NCBI GenBank assembly: GCA_946493765.1
Contig: CAMMAZ010000027.1
Coordinates: 1-34,860, forward strand
DNA length: 34,860 nucleotides
DNA from: an uncultured Clostridia bacterium
GTDB lineage: Bacteria > Bacillota > Clostridia > Oscillospirales > Acutalibacteraceae
Direction of reading: 5' to 3'
Each line of letters starts with the position of its first letter. Position 1 is the stretch's first letter. The notes under the pieces are model-generated. The model did no database searches. It was not told the origin of the DNA and saw only the letters and a list, made by a program, of their open reading frames with translations. The translations under genes were made by a program, and so were the position numbers. Below are positions 1 to 8,971 of the stretch, one piece after another.

Positions 1-1783
1 TGCCGACCAGTTCTTCCGGCTCGTAATATGCGTGAATACCGCTTAAAATCGTCCTGTTTTCGCCTGAGCCATCGTCTAAGGTAAACTTCAGAAGCTTCTT
101 AGACTTCGGTACTGCTTCACAAGCAAGCACTTTGACTGCTCTGAAATCAGACTTGGAGAAAGTCTCAAAATCCACGAAATCCTTGAACAACGGCTCGATC
201 TCCACTTTGGAGAAATCTATCTTTTCCGGCTCTATTTTCGGTGCTTCTGACTCGGCTTTATTTACACCAATTTCTTCTTTTACACCATTCAAGGGTTTCA
301 TCGTCGGGAACAGCAAAACGTCACGAATAGAATATTTATCACACAGCAGCATGACCAGCCGGTCGATACCGATACCCATACCGCCGGTCGGCGGCATGCC
401 ATATTCCAAAGCGGTGATAAAATCTTCATCCAACATGTTCGCTTCATCGTCGCCGGCATTGCGCAGCATGACCTGCCGTTCAAAACGGCCTCTCTGATCG
501 ATCGGATCGTTCAGTTCGGAATAAGCGTTTGCATACTCCCTGCCGCCGATAAACAATTCAAAACGTTCCGTCAGCTCCGGTGCAGAGGGTTTGCGCTTGG
601 TCAGCGGAGAAATTTCAACCGGATAATCGGTGATAAAGGTCGGCTGCACCAGTTTTTCTTCCACATAGGTTTCAAAGAACAGGTTGACGACATCGCCCCA
701 TTCATCCGTTTCTTTAAGTTCAAGGTGATGTTCTTTCGCCTTTTCTCTGGCAGCGGCGGTGTCGCCCTTGAACGCTTCAAAATCCACGCCGGAATATTCC
801 TTGACCGCTTCCAGCATCGGCAACCGTTTAAACGGCGCTGTCAAATCGATGTCTGTTCCCTGATAATTGATTTTTGTTGTCCCGTTCACCGCCATGCTCG
901 CATTGGAAATGAGCGTTTCCGCCAATTCCATCATACCGTTATAGTCGGTATATGCCTGGTACATTTCACAAAGCGTGAATTCCGGATTATGTTTAATGGA
1001 AATTCCTTCATTGCGGAACTGACGGCCGATTTCATAGACCCGCTCCATGCCGCCGACGATCAGCCGTTTTAAATACAGCTCCGGCGCGATCCGCATGTAT
1101 AAATCCATGTCCAGCGCATTGTGATGCGTGATAAACGGACGTGCAGTCGCACCGCCGGGAATGGTGTTGAGAATGGGGGTTTCCACTTCAATAAACTGCC
1201 GCTGATCCAAAGTCTGCCGGAAAGAAGAAATGATCTTGCTACGCTTTTCAAAGGTTTCTTTCACATCCGGATTGATAATCAGATCGACATAACGCTGCCG
1301 GTATCTTGTGTCGACATTGGTAAGCCCGTGCCATTTTTCCGGCAACGGCAACAGTGATTTTGAAAGCAATTTCACCGATTGCGCATGCACCGAAATTTCT
1401 TCAGTTTTGGTTTTGAACACATAACCCGTCACGCTGATAATATCGCCGATATCCCATTTTTTAATGTCGTCCATCCACATTTCTTCGCCGATATCATCTT
1501 TGCGCATATAAACCTGCATTCTGTCTGTCCGGTCACGAACATCCAAAAAGGCGGCTTTCCCCATTTTACGCCAGCTCATAATCCGTCCGGCAATCGTTAC
1601 CGTCTGTCCTTCCAGCGTGTCATACTCTTCACGGATTTGTTTGTTGGAATGGGTGCGCGCGCAGGTGGTGATCTCAAAAGGATCCTTTCCCTCTGCCTGC
1701 AATGCAGCCAGTTTTTCTCTGCGCACTTTTACAATTTCATTCAAATCCTGCTGTGTCGTTTCAGGTTGATTGTTCTGTCCCAT
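1..1783 (-). CDS. lysS: Lysyl-tRNA synthetase, class II, with fused C-terminal tRNA-binding domain (partial)
   Basis: Charges tRNA-Lys with lysine in the cytoplasm. Translating the minus strand from the ATG at 1783 gives the usual order: an N-terminal helix and OB-fold anticodon domain, then the class II core with motif 2 ([14 protein letters not shown]) and motif 3 (GIGIGIDRL). Unusually, the frame continues past the normal LysRS end through a Lys/Glu-rich linker (about 300-190) into a second OB-fold (about 180-1) of the MetRS-beta/Arc1p/EMAPII type, with [21 protein letters not shown] and [16 protein letters not shown]. The same frame holds across the junction, so this is a true fusion. The gene is cut by the window edge, so the last few dozen residues are missing. 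AAAGGA lies 11 bases before the start; an ATG closer to it is out of frame. It lies 29 bases after greA and is probably co-transcribed with it. Confidence 0.96.
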   Translation of the reverse strand, partial: MGQNNQPETTQQDLNEIVKVRREKLAALQAEGKDPFEITTCARTHSNKQIREEYDTLEGQTVTIAGRIMSWRKMGKAAFLDVRDRTDRMQVYMRKDDIGEEMWMDDIKKWDIGDIISVTGYVFKTKTEEISVHAQSVKLLSKSLLPLPEKWHGLTNVDTRYRQRYVDLIINPDVKETFEKRSKIISSFRQTLDQRQFIEVETPILNTIPGGATARPFITHHNALDMDLYMRIAPELYLKRLIVGGMERVYEIGRQFRNEGISIKHNPEFTLCEMYQAYTDYNGMMELAETLISNASMAVNGTTKINYQGTDIDLTAPFKRLPMLEAVKEYSGVDFEAFKGDTAAAREKAKEHHLELKETDEWGDVVNLFFETYVEEKLVQPTFITDYPVEISPLTKRKPSAPELTERFELFIGGREYANAYSELNDPIDQRGRFERQVMLRNAGDDEANMLDEDFITALEYGMPPTGGMGIGIDRLVMLLCDKYSIRDVLLFPTMKPLNGVKEEIGVNKAESEAPKIEPEKIDFSKVEIEPLFKDFVDFETFSKSDFRAVKVLACEAVPKSKKLLKFTLDDGSGENRTILSGIHAYYEPEELVG

Positions 1784-1812
1784 CTTTTCAACATTCCTTT
1801 CCCGGACTTTTA

Positions 1813-2283
1813 TTAAATAATCTCAATAATCTTAAATTCCAGATCCCCGCCGGGGGTCGGCACCACAACGGTATCTCCCGCTTTATGCCCCATCAGCGCT
1901 TTTCCGATCGGTGATTCATCAGAAATTTTTCCATTCAGCGGATCGGATTCGGCAGAACCGACCATTTTATATTCGGTGACCTCATTCATTTCCACATCCA
2001 GCACCTTAAAGGTCGTTCCGATATGCACACTGTCACCAGCGTTTCCGCTTTCATCAATGATCTGCACATTTTTAAGCATTGCTTCAATCTCATTGATTCG
2101 GCTCTCGATTTTCGCCTGGTCATTTTTCGCCTCATCATATTCACTGTTCTCAGAAAGATCACCAAAGGAACGTGCTACTTTTATTTTTTCCGCAATCTCA
2201 TTGCGTTTTTCTGTTTTCAAATAATCCAATTCATTTTGAAGTTCTTCCAGCCCTTGCGCTGTCAATAAAATTTGTTTTGCCAT
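1813..2283 (-). CDS. greA: Transcription elongation factor GreA
   Basis: Rescues stalled RNA polymerase by stimulating cleavage of backtracked transcripts. The product is 156 residues, the normal family length. It has an N-terminal coiled coil ([17 protein letters not shown] through EIEAMLKNV) carrying the acidic tip around [17 protein letters not shown], then the C-terminal FKBP-like domain with [17 protein letters not shown] start it at the ATG at 2283 because GAGGTG lies 9 bases upstream. A GTG four codons earlier (2295) overlaps that ribosome site and is unlikely. It is the first gene after a consensus promoter and precedes lysS, a common clostridial order. Confidence 0.97.
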   Translation of the reverse strand: MAKQILLTAQGLEELQNELDYLKTEKRNEIAEKIKVARSFGDLSENSEYDEAKNDQAKIESRINEIEAMLKNVQIIDESGNAGDSVHIGTTFKVLDVEMNEVTEYKMVGSAESDPLNGKISDESPIGKALMGHKAGDTVVVPTPGGDLEFKIIEII

Positions 2284-2333
2284 TTTTCTCTGCACCTCAG
2301 TTTCAGATTTATAATATGCACATAGATTATATA

Positions 2334-2362
2334 ATTATACCGAGCTCACAATGGTTTGTCAA
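2334..2362 (-). promoter_or_regulatory. Sigma-A promoter of greA-lysS
   Basis: On the minus strand, TTGACA (2357-2362) and TATAAT (2334-2339) match both consensus hexamers exactly and are 17 bases apart. The predicted transcript starts about 40-45 bases before the greA ATG. A hexamer pair this good suggests strong constitutive expression. Confidence 0.9.
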
Positions 2363-2376
2363 GCATTTTTCAAAGG

Positions 2377-2406
2377 ATCCGGGCGGTTTTTAAAAACCGC
2401 CCGGAT
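2377..2406 (-). terminator. Palindromic terminator after the CBS-domain gene
   Basis: A perfect 30-base palindrome: ATCCGGGCGG plus five T, then its exact complement. It lies just downstream of the CBS-domain gene and upstream of the greA promoter. It would form a GC-rich hairpin. The following minus-strand T-run is weak (CCTTTGAAAAAT), so termination may be incomplete or may need a factor. It most likely ends the operon that starts at tarI. Confidence 0.7.
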
Positions 2407-2416
2407 GTCTTTTATT

Positions 2417-2833
2417 CTATCTGACTTTTTGTTTTTGATAAGCCCGAATCATATATTTAAAAATATCTTTTCTTGTGATGATGCCGATAAATTTATTTCG
2501 GTCGTCCACCACCGGAATAAAATTCTGATTCACAGCTCTTTCCAACAATTCTTCGATCTGCGCTTCCACCCGGACCGCCGGATTCCAGCCGACGCGGATA
2601 ATATCCCGAATCAAAACATTCTCTTTATCCCGAATGCTGTTGTTCTGGTAATCGATAATATGCCAGAGAAAATCACCTTCACTGACACAGCCGCAATAGT
2701 CGCCGTCCTTTGTGATCACCGGAATGGCCGAATAACCGTGCGCCCGCATTTTTTCCAATCCGCAACGCACCGTACAATCGTCTTCCAAATAACAGACCGA
2801 CGTTTTGTTTTGCAATAAAAATAAAATATTCAT
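2417..2833 (-). CDS. CBS-domain pair protein
   Basis: A 138-residue protein made of two CBS domains and little else. The first covers residues about 1-60 (LEKMRAHGYSAIPVITKDGDYCGCVSEGDF) and the second about 75-130 (ERAVNQNFIPVVDDRNKFIGIITRKDIFKYM). CBS pairs usually bind adenine nucleotides and act as energy or c-di-AMP sensors; no ligand can be assigned here. AGAAGGA about 8 bases before the ATG supports the start. It is the last gene of the tarI operon, 41 bases after the acyltransferase and just before the palindromic terminator. Its link to polymer synthesis is positional only. Confidence 0.9.
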   Translation of the reverse strand: MNILFLLQNKTSVCYLEDDCTVRCGLEKMRAHGYSAIPVITKDGDYCGCVSEGDFLWHIIDYQNNSIRDKENVLIRDIIRVGWNPAVRVEAQIEELLERAVNQNFIPVVDDRNKFIGIITRKDIFKYMIRAYQKQKVR

Positions 2834-2874
2834 GATCCAAACATCCTTCTGATTCTGACACCTTTATGTATTTT

Positions 2875-4122
2875 TTAGGCGTCGGCACGTTTTCGCTTGG
2901 GCTGCAAATACACCCACGGCATAAACCGCTGTGCAATAATAATTGCAGCTGCCGACACCAAAATCCATATTACAAGAAAGATAAGAACACTGTGTAAACT
3001 GAATTTAAAATATGGGTTAATTATCGCATAAAGCGGCATTGCTAAGCAAAATGCTGTCATCAGGTATTTGCCGGCAACAATCGATTTCGTGTTTTTATAG
3101 TCCATTTTTCCGATCATATAAGGGAACCAATGATCAAAAATAAAACACAGCGGTACGATCGCAAAATACAAAAGGATCGCGAACGGAATCGAATATCGAT
3201 AATCTTTCATCTGTTCGGGAAAAAGCCGTTCAAATGTCCGAATCACCGGCACATGCACCGCAAGATAGATCAACGTGTTGCAGCCGATATAAGTCAGCCA
3301 TCTGATTTTCGGCAACAGCCGGACAATTAGCACGACTACAATCGACATTGTTACCGCAGCAATATAAAACCAAATCAAATATTTCCCGAAGTTATTCGAC
3401 GCCATGGAGATATATCCGTTTGTTCTAACGGCATATAATCCGACAGCTAAAAAAAGCAACACAATTCCCGTATATTTTACCGCAGACAGCGCTTTTATTT
3501 TATCATCGTTTTGTTTGAAATACCGCACGATCAAATAACCGATAAAGAGAAATACAACAGCCGTCAACGCAGCGTCCAGATGCCAGATCATCTTTTCCAT
3601 TTTGCTGGAAAAGCCGGCTAACGCAAAAACACCTATGACAACAGCCATCCAGCGCAGGTCCTTTTTGCTGAATTTCACAACCAGCGCAAACAGGATGTTG
3701 GCAATTGCCAATGTGGGAATAAACCAGAGTGCATTGGAGGGAGATTCATAAAGCCTACTGTTTGCCACAAAAATCCCTTTGAAAATTTCAGGTAAAGGCA
3801 CCGATTCTTTATATTCCAAAATTCTGAAATTGAGCACCCATTGCGGAAACATGAGTAAATTCAGCCAGATATACGGCACGATCAGCCGAAAAAACTGCTT
3901 TTTGATCGTTTCCCAAATCGGCATTTGTTCCAACTTATCCAAATTTACCGTCATCCCGGAAATCATAAAAAACAACGGCATATGAAAGGAATAAATGATG
4001 TTGCGCATGGTATCCGGAATGGTAACATGCCCCAACACAACAAAGAAAAAAGCAACCGCACGCAATTGATCGATCCAAACAATACGTGTCTTTTTCTGTA
4101 AAGTCACCGCACCTGCTTCCAA
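2875..4122 (-). CDS. Membrane acyltransferase family 3 (polymer O-acetylation)
   Basis: An integral membrane acyltransferase of the OafA/NolL type (PF01757). The N-terminus holds the family signature RIVWIDQLRAVAFFFVVLGHV with the expected active-site histidine, followed by YSFHMPLFFMISG. Around ten hydrophobic segments follow. Members O-acetylate surface glycans or teichoic-type polymers. Start choice: I use the TTG at 4122, because GGAGG (4131-4135) is 8 bases before it and it lies 4 bases past the upstream gene's stop. The in-frame ATG at 4137 has that GGAGG inside its own first codons and no site of its own, but coupled re-initiation there is possible and would add five residues. It probably decorates the polymer made by the upstream TagF-like enzyme. 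Confidence 0.9.
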   Translation of the reverse strand: MEAGAVTLQKKTRIVWIDQLRAVAFFFVVLGHVTIPDTMRNIIYSFHMPLFFMISGMTVNLDKLEQMPIWETIKKQFFRLIVPYIWLNLLMFPQWVLNFRILEYKESVPLPEIFKGIFVANSRLYESPSNALWFIPTLAIANILFALVVKFSKKDLRWMAVVIGVFALAGFSSKMEKMIWHLDAALTAVVFLFIGYLIVRYFKQNDDKIKALSAVKYTGIVLLFLAVGLYAVRTNGYISMASNNFGKYLIWFYIAAVTMSIVVVLIVRLLPKIRWLTYIGCNTLIYLAVHVPVIRTFERLFPEQMKDYRYSIPFAILLYFAIVPLCFIFDHWFPYMIGKMDYKNTKSIVAGKYLMTAFCLAMPLYAIINPYFKFSLHSVLIFLVIWILVSAAAIIIAQRFMPWVYLQPKRKRADA

Positions 4123-4126
4123 TATT

Positions 4127-6772
4127 TTATCCTCCATTCTCCCGCGTGGAAAATTGTATGATCGCTTCATAAATCCGTTTGCAATTGTTAAAATCCGAAA
4201 AAGCGAAAAAGTCGTCTCTTCGTTTTTGGTAAATTTTTGGCATTCTGCATCCGTTTTGCATATATTCGCACAAGGTTTCAACCAGCTGCGCATGTTCCGT
4301 GCAGACTGGACCGAATCCCATCGTGTCATAGATCAATCCGCCCTCTTCATATTGCGGGGGCAACGTTTCGGGATGATAATAAACCACCGGTTTGGATTGA
4401 TAGGCAAAATCAAACTGCACACCGGAATAGTCGGTGACCATCAAACTGGATTGCGTTAAAATCGTTTCATAACTGACATCGTCCGCCGCCGCTAAAATTT
4501 GCACCTGTTCGTTCTTTTCAAAATCATCGATCTGCGGGCTGGTCAGCGGATGCAGCAAAAACAAAACGGAATAACCGTTTTGTTTGGCGCACTGCAAAAA
4601 CGCCGTGTCGTTGATCAGCCGGTTATAAAGCCGGAAATATTCACTGTGTTTGAATTCCTCGTTATATGTTCTTTTCTTCCCGAATCCGGCGCTGACATTG
4701 GTAAGATTGCGCCGCCAGGTCGGTGTGATGAGAATGATTTTCTGGTCGTTGTTTTTCAGCCCGTCGTACCGGGCAAGGCCGGTCAGTTGCAGCGCAGAAT
4801 CCGGATAATCATAAATCGGTTTTTTTAAATTTTCGATTTCATAGTAAGACGCGCAGCAATACAGTTTTGTGTTGTCGAACCAACGGTTCTGATACTGTGC
4901 GATCTGCTGGATCGTCAGTCCGTGCTGCACGCAAATAATATTCGCGTCATACAGATCCTTAAAATAAACCCGAAGCCGCTTGGTATAGCCCGCAAATCCC
5001 ATGGTGCTTGAATGCGTCGCCATGATATTTTCGGCAAGCAAGGCATACAACTTATGTTTATAAGATTCAAATTTTAAAAGCGGCAGCCGCTGCGCTTTTA
5101 AACGCAAATAATCCGGCGAATCGGCGTTGACGACATAATAATGCCGGATGCCGTCGTTTTGCCGCACGGCATATTGGAACAGATATTCCGCGTTGTCGCC
5201 GCCTTTATAAAGCTTATCAAAATACAGCCAGACGCGCTTATGCTTATAAAACGGGCGGACGACAAAATAAAGCCAGCGAAACAAAATGATTTTCAAACCA
5301 TAAGAAAACCCTTCCGTGCGCAGTGCGCTGACATCAAAACACAGTTCCCGCTTGAAGCACCGCCAAAATGTGTTTTTTTCGATCAAAAGCGTTTGATTGT
5401 TTTGGTGGCGCATCATCAGGTCTTTGTTCATGCACCAATAGCCGTTCGCGTGGGTGGAAGCGATTCTCGACCCAGCCTCTTTGGAAAACTGAAAGGAAAA
5501 CGGAATTTGCACCGCCTGCAACACAGCTAAAAAGGACAGCCTGTCCCCTGCTTTTACCGGGATCTGCACCGAAAACAAATAACGGTGCGAAATCGTTTTG
5601 CCAAAGCATTTCACCAGCGGATAGCAGCTGCTGTGCACAACCGGAACACGCTCTTTCTTGTTTTTAACGACAAACAAACGGATATCCTCCGGTGACAAAT
5701 AGTCCCCGGCAGTCAACTCCCCGCAGATTTCGAGCAGATTCTCTTTCAGGTTCATCAAACGGATCGAAACAAATTCATCCTTTAAATCCGCGATTTTCAG
5801 ATTCTCTCCAAAAAAGACCGCATCGCTTTGCACCGTTGCCGCTTTTTTCTCTTTCAGCTGCAAAAGCTGCCAGCGCAAAATTCTTGGCAAACGAACGCCG
5901 ATCGTGTCCGCTGCCGCAAAAATGACCGCATCATCGATGCTTTGCAGCATTTGTTTGACAGCCGCATAAAAATCGTCCAGCTGTTCTTCCCGCAGGATGT
6001 ATTTATTTCGTTCCTCTAAATTACAATTGAATTTTTGCCCCAGCAGATACATGCAAACCTGCTGCACATATAAAGGCGCACGCCCACTAAATGCCTGCAA
6101 AAGCGGCAACAAAAAACGCTGAATGCTAGATGTATACCACCATTCGCATTGCTGCCAGTGGTTCCAGTCGGGCACATCCTCTCCATAGGTCCCCGCTGTC
6201 ACACAAAACGCATCGAGATAGGCATAGGTACCGCTTTCACGGTAAAAATCCATTAAAAATTTTATTTTGCACTCATCTTGCAATTGCGGATCAAACCGCA
6301 GATGCGACACGGCAGACGTGGTAAAAAAGAAACAGTCCAACAGCAGATGAACGGCGCAGGGCGAAACCTCCGGAGCATAAAGACCGGAAACTTTTGGTTG
6401 CGCGGCATACCGCTTTTTTTGGTCGCCGATCGAATAGGCGCCGCAAAGCGCCGCAGCCGGCGCCGTTTGCATCTGTTTTAAAACCGATTGAAAATCCATT
6501 GCCGGATAAATGGTTCCGGCATCAGCAAACACGACAAAATCACCGCCGGCCTTTGCAAGACCGCAGTTAAAGCTTTCCGCACAGCCGCCCTGTGCATCTA
6601 TTGTCTCACAGGCTGTCGATGCAGGGCTCTGCGCCGCTACAGCCGACGCGTATGGTCCCACTAAAATCAACTGTTTTTGCGCATTTGCAATATGAACGAC
6701 GCTTCGCACGGTTTTTGCCGCCTGTTCCTTATCCGAACAGTCAACAACAAAGGTTATAACCGGCAAATCCAT
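4127..6772 (-). CDS. Bifunctional GT2-like / CDP-glycerol glycerophosphotransferase (TagF-like)
   Basis: An 881-residue cytoplasmic-face enzyme. Residues 1-230 resemble a GT-A (GT2) glycosyltransferase (VITFVVDCSD, FADAGTIYPA), though the usual DxD is DAG. Residues about 340-480 form a beta-rich linker. Residues about 520-870 match Glyphos_transf (PF04464): QHG (616-618), LLHP (H741) and TDYSGVQFDF (from 780), which correspond to the conserved CDP-glycerol-binding residues of TagF/TagB. Such enzymes transfer polyol phosphate from CDP-glycerol or CDP-ribitol onto a lipid-linked chain. AAAGGAG 7 bases before the ATG supports the start. It follows the SDR by 16 bases and lies in the operon with a TarI-like enzyme, so CDP-ribitol or a related CDP-polyol is the likely donor. 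The sugar added by the N-terminal domain is unknown. Confidence 0.9.
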   Translation of the reverse strand: MDLPVITFVVDCSDKEQAAKTVRSVVHIANAQKQLILVGPYASAVAAQSPASTACETIDAQGGCAESFNCGLAKAGGDFVVFADAGTIYPAMDFQSVLKQMQTAPAAALCGAYSIGDQKKRYAAQPKVSGLYAPEVSPCAVHLLLDCFFFTTSAVSHLRFDPQLQDECKIKFLMDFYRESGTYAYLDAFCVTAGTYGEDVPDWNHWQQCEWWYTSSIQRFLLPLLQAFSGRAPLYVQQVCMYLLGQKFNCNLEERNKYILREEQLDDFYAAVKQMLQSIDDAVIFAAADTIGVRLPRILRWQLLQLKEKKAATVQSDAVFFGENLKIADLKDEFVSIRLMNLKENLLEICGELTAGDYLSPEDIRLFVVKNKKERVPVVHSSCYPLVKCFGKTISHRYLFSVQIPVKAGDRLSFLAVLQAVQIPFSFQFSKEAGSRIASTHANGYWCMNKDLMMRHQNNQTLLIEKNTFWRCFKRELCFDVSALRTEGFSYGLKIILFRWLYFVVRPFYKHKRVWLYFDKLYKGGDNAEYLFQYAVRQNDGIRHYYVVNADSPDYLRLKAQRLPLLKFESYKHKLYALLAENIMATHSSTMGFAGYTKRLRVYFKDLYDANIICVQHGLTIQQIAQYQNRWFDNTKLYCCASYYEIENLKKPIYDYPDSALQLTGLARYDGLKNNDQKIILITPTWRRNLTNVSAGFGKKRTYNEEFKHSEYFRLYNRLINDTAFLQCAKQNGYSVLFLLHPLTSPQIDDFEKNEQVQILAAADDVSYETILTQSSLMVTDYSGVQFDFAYQSKPVVYYHPETLPPQYEEGGLIYDTMGFGPVCTEHAQLVETLCEYMQNGCRMPKIYQKRRDDFFAFSDFNNCKRIYEAIIQFSTRENGG

Positions 6773-6788
6773 TTTGCATCTCCTTTAA

Positions 6789-7853
6789 TCAGCTGTATTG
6801 CCAGCTTTCCATCAGCTTTAGATACATCTGCTGCAGCGGAACCTGTGCTTTCCAGCCCAGTTCGTTTAATTTTTTAGACGACAGTTTCATCTGCACCGGC
6901 GGCGCGTATCCATATTGCAATGCGTCTTGCGGAATATCAAATACCACTTTGATTTTTCCGTTCATATCCGCTAACATCTGTGCCATATCCCGGATGGTGA
7001 TGTTGGTTTCTTCATTGGTCACATTATAAGCCTGTCCGTTTTCCCCTTTTAACAGAATCGTCAAAAGCCCGAGCACACAATCTCTTGTGTAGCAATAATT
7101 TCCGGTCGACATGCCATTCGTGTGCAAAACAATATCCGTGTTGTCTAAATAGCTTTTTGCAAATTGCGCGAAAACACGCGTTTCTTTTTTGCTGACACCG
7201 GCGCCGAATGTCTGCGCCAGCCGCGCGATCTTGACCGGAACACCATGCTCATGCGCATAAGCCGCGCACAGGCATTCCGACATGCGCTTGCCCTCCGGAT
7301 AGCAGCTGCGCACCTGCAGCACGTCGACATACCCGTAATCCGTTTCCGAAACGCTTTCCAGTGCCGGATCGGGCGCGCCATACATCTCCATAGACGAAAT
7401 ATAAACCATCGACTGCACTGCCTTTTGCTTTGCAAAGGCTAAAATATTGTCGGTTCCGTTCACGGCGGTCCGGATCGTTTCCACCGGATAGGTCACCATC
7501 TGCTTGGAGTTGGTAATGCTTGCACCGTGCAGAATAAAATCCACCGGCTGCTCCACGCAAAGCGGATTTAAAATATCTCCCTGCATCAGCTGCAAATCGT
7601 CTCTGGCACATAATTCGCCATAGAAACGTTTGCCTTTTTCACGATCCCGCACCAGCGCCAAAACCGTCATTTGCAGATCCCGCATCCGGTTTACGCACAG
7701 CAATGCGCGCACGACAAAAGAGCCGACAAGGCCTGTCGCACCGGTGACAAAAACGGTTTTGCCTTTCAATTGCTCAAACGGCAGATCGCTTTTTGCAATC
7801 AGGTCAAGATCCTCCTGCAAAACCGGATCAGCCGGGCTTTCCAATGTCCGCAT
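6789..7853 (-). CDS. NAD(P)-dependent extended SDR (epimerase/dehydratase family)
   Basis: A 354-residue Rossmann-fold oxidoreductase. GATGLVG (38-44) binds the dinucleotide; SSMEMYG (153-159) and YPEGK (Y185, K189) supply the Ser/Tyr/Lys catalytic set of extended SDRs. A 30-residue extension precedes the fold. Extended SDRs usually act on nucleotide sugars as epimerases, dehydratases or decarboxylases. Next to a TarI-like cytidylyltransferase it could instead make or alter the polyol phosphate, replacing TarJ, or modify the CDP-linked product; the sequence does not decide. AAAGGA lies about 12 bases upstream of the ATG. It is the second gene of the operon. Confidence 0.9.
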   Translation of the reverse strand: MRTLESPADPVLQEDLDLIAKSDLPFEQLKGKTVFVTGATGLVGSFVVRALLCVNRMRDLQMTVLALVRDREKGKRFYGELCARDDLQLMQGDILNPLCVEQPVDFILHGASITNSKQMVTYPVETIRTAVNGTDNILAFAKQKAVQSMVYISSMEMYGAPDPALESVSETDYGYVDVLQVRSCYPEGKRMSECLCAAYAHEHGVPVKIARLAQTFGAGVSKKETRVFAQFAKSYLDNTDIVLHTNGMSTGNYCYTRDCVLGLLTILLKGENGQAYNVTNEETNITIRDMAQMLADMNGKIKVVFDIPQDALQYGYAPPVQMKLSSKKLNELGWKAQVPLQQMYLKLMESWQYS

Positions 7854-7871
7854 ATCTCTTTCTTTCCTTTC

Positions 7872-8600
7872 TCAAACGCCGAAAATCTGCTCGTTTAACT
7901 GCGCTTCCACATAGGAACGGAAAATATAAAAGTCGGACGGCGTTGTAATTTTAATATTCTCGGCCGGTCCCAAAACAGTAAACAGCGGATGGCCATAGTG
8001 CGTCATCATCGACGCGGAATCGATAAAATCCTGCCTGCCTTCGGCGATCGATCTTTCATGCGCTGCGAAAATGTCTTTCAGATAAAAAGACTGCGGCGCC
8101 CTGGCCAGCGAACAGTCGCTTCTTGGGATGATATCGGTAATATGATTATTATCCCCCGTTTTGATGATCGTTTCGATCGCAGGACTCACTGTGACGCAGC
8201 ATCCTTTTTCCCGGACACACTGGATATTATCTGTGATCGTCTGTTCATTGATCAGCGGACGCACGCCGTCATGGATCAAAACGACGGTGTCCTCCGGACA
8301 ATGTTCATGCAGCGTTTTCAATCCATTATAAATGGATTCCTGGCCGCTGCTGCCGCCCGGAACGATCCATTTGACCTTTTGGAATTTTTCCCGATCGATC
8401 AATTTTTTCAAATAGCCGATATAGGATTCCAGACAAACAACGACAATGCAGTCGATCCCATCATGTTTTTCAAAATGTTCAATGGTGTGAATAATAATCG
8501 CTTTGCCATTGCATTCCAGAAACTGCTTCGGCATTGCCTTTAAATTCATTCTTTTACCGGTTCCGCCGGCAAAAATCAAAGCAGCGTTCAAAACGTTCAT
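7872..8600 (-). CDS. tarI: IspD/TarI-family cytidylyltransferase (probable ribitol-5-phosphate cytidylyltransferase)
   Basis: Transfers CMP from CTP to a polyol phosphate. The product is about 240 residues with the IspD fold: AGGTGKRM (11-18) for CTP, PKQFL, HDGVRPL, APQSF and NIKITTPSDF. PKQFL and NIKxTTPxD fit the TarI branch better than MEP cytidylyltransferases, and the downstream TagF-like gene supports a teichoic role. An IspD function cannot be excluded. Start is uncertain: the ATG at 8600 abuts AAAGGA with no spacing, whereas TTG at 8591 has that AAAGGA 9 bases upstream and gives MNAALIFAGG, the usual distance to the glycine loop. First gene of a five-gene operon. Confidence 0.88.
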   Translation of the reverse strand: MNVLNAALIFAGGTGKRMNLKAMPKQFLECNGKAIIIHTIEHFEKHDGIDCIVVVCLESYIGYLKKLIDREKFQKVKWIVPGGSSGQESIYNGLKTLHEHCPEDTVVLIHDGVRPLINEQTITDNIQCVREKGCCVTVSPAIETIIKTGDNNHITDIIPRSDCSLARAPQSFYLKDIFAAHERSIAEGRQDFIDSASMMTHYGHPLFTVLGPAENIKITTPSDFYIFRSYVEAQLNEQIFGV

Positions 8601-8658
8601 TCCTTTCTTTTTAAACTTCTATTTTATTTTTAGAATCATTTACAAAAGAATACACAAT

Positions 8659-8687
8659 ATATTAACATAGTTTTTACTAAATTTCAA
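8659..8687 (-). promoter_or_regulatory. Probable promoter of the tarI operon
   Basis: On the minus strand TTGAAA (8682-8687) and TAATAT (8659-8664) are spaced by 17 bases, five of six and four of six matches to consensus. It lies about 60 bases before the tarI start. The surrounding AT-richness makes chance matches possible. Confidence 0.55.
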
Positions 8688-8866
8688 CCAGAAGAATTGA
8701 CAATATATGCAATATTGCCGGCAGATGCCGTTAATATCTAAAATAAAACGCAGACTTTTCCTGCAAACCAACGATAAAAATCCACAGAAAGCCGCCGTTT
8801 TTTCCGTACTTATTTAAACAATATTCTAAAATTTTTTGTTTACGAATAAAAAACGGAAAAAAAGAG

Positions 8867-8895
8867 TAGACGCGACATGAAATATTTGTTATAAT
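8867..8895 (+). promoter_or_regulatory. Promoter of ppdK
   Basis: TATAAT (8890-8895) with a four-of-six -35, TAGACG (8867-8872), at 17 bases. It leaves a leader of about 70 bases before the ppdK ribosome site AGGAGG (8958-8963). Confidence 0.7.
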
Positions 8896-8971
8896 ATTGA
8901 ACAGGTCTGTGGGTATTTCAGACAGATGAAGTTCAAATGGACTTTTCTAGAATTTTAGGAGGTACAAATCT

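Larger units (their letters stand above)
8601..8971. other. Divergent intergenic region between tarI and ppdK
   Basis: AT-rich, 371 bases with no convincing gene. It holds a minus-strand promoter for the tarI operon and a plus-strand promoter for ppdK. A 10-base inverted repeat (TTTTTTCCGT at 8798-8807 and its complement at 8853-8862, 45 bases between) ends four bases before the ppdK -35. A short repeat CGGCA-GA-TGCCG lies at about 8719-8730. The ppdK leader (about 8902 on) can form a small GTCTG/CAGAC hairpin. No known riboswitch was recognised. Confidence 0.6.

Noticed and set aside
725..1816. Plus-strand open frames opposite lysS (for example 725-1072 and 1379-1816)
   Set aside because: They are antisense to an unbroken LysRS frame, lack ribosome sites and show no protein-family features.
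4138..4329. N-terminal extension of the acyltransferase
   Set aside because: It overlaps the end of the TagF-like gene in another frame and the family signature begins after it.
7989..8543. 184-codon plus-strand frame opposite tarI
   Set aside because: Antisense shadow of a well-supported cytidylyltransferase; no ribosome site.
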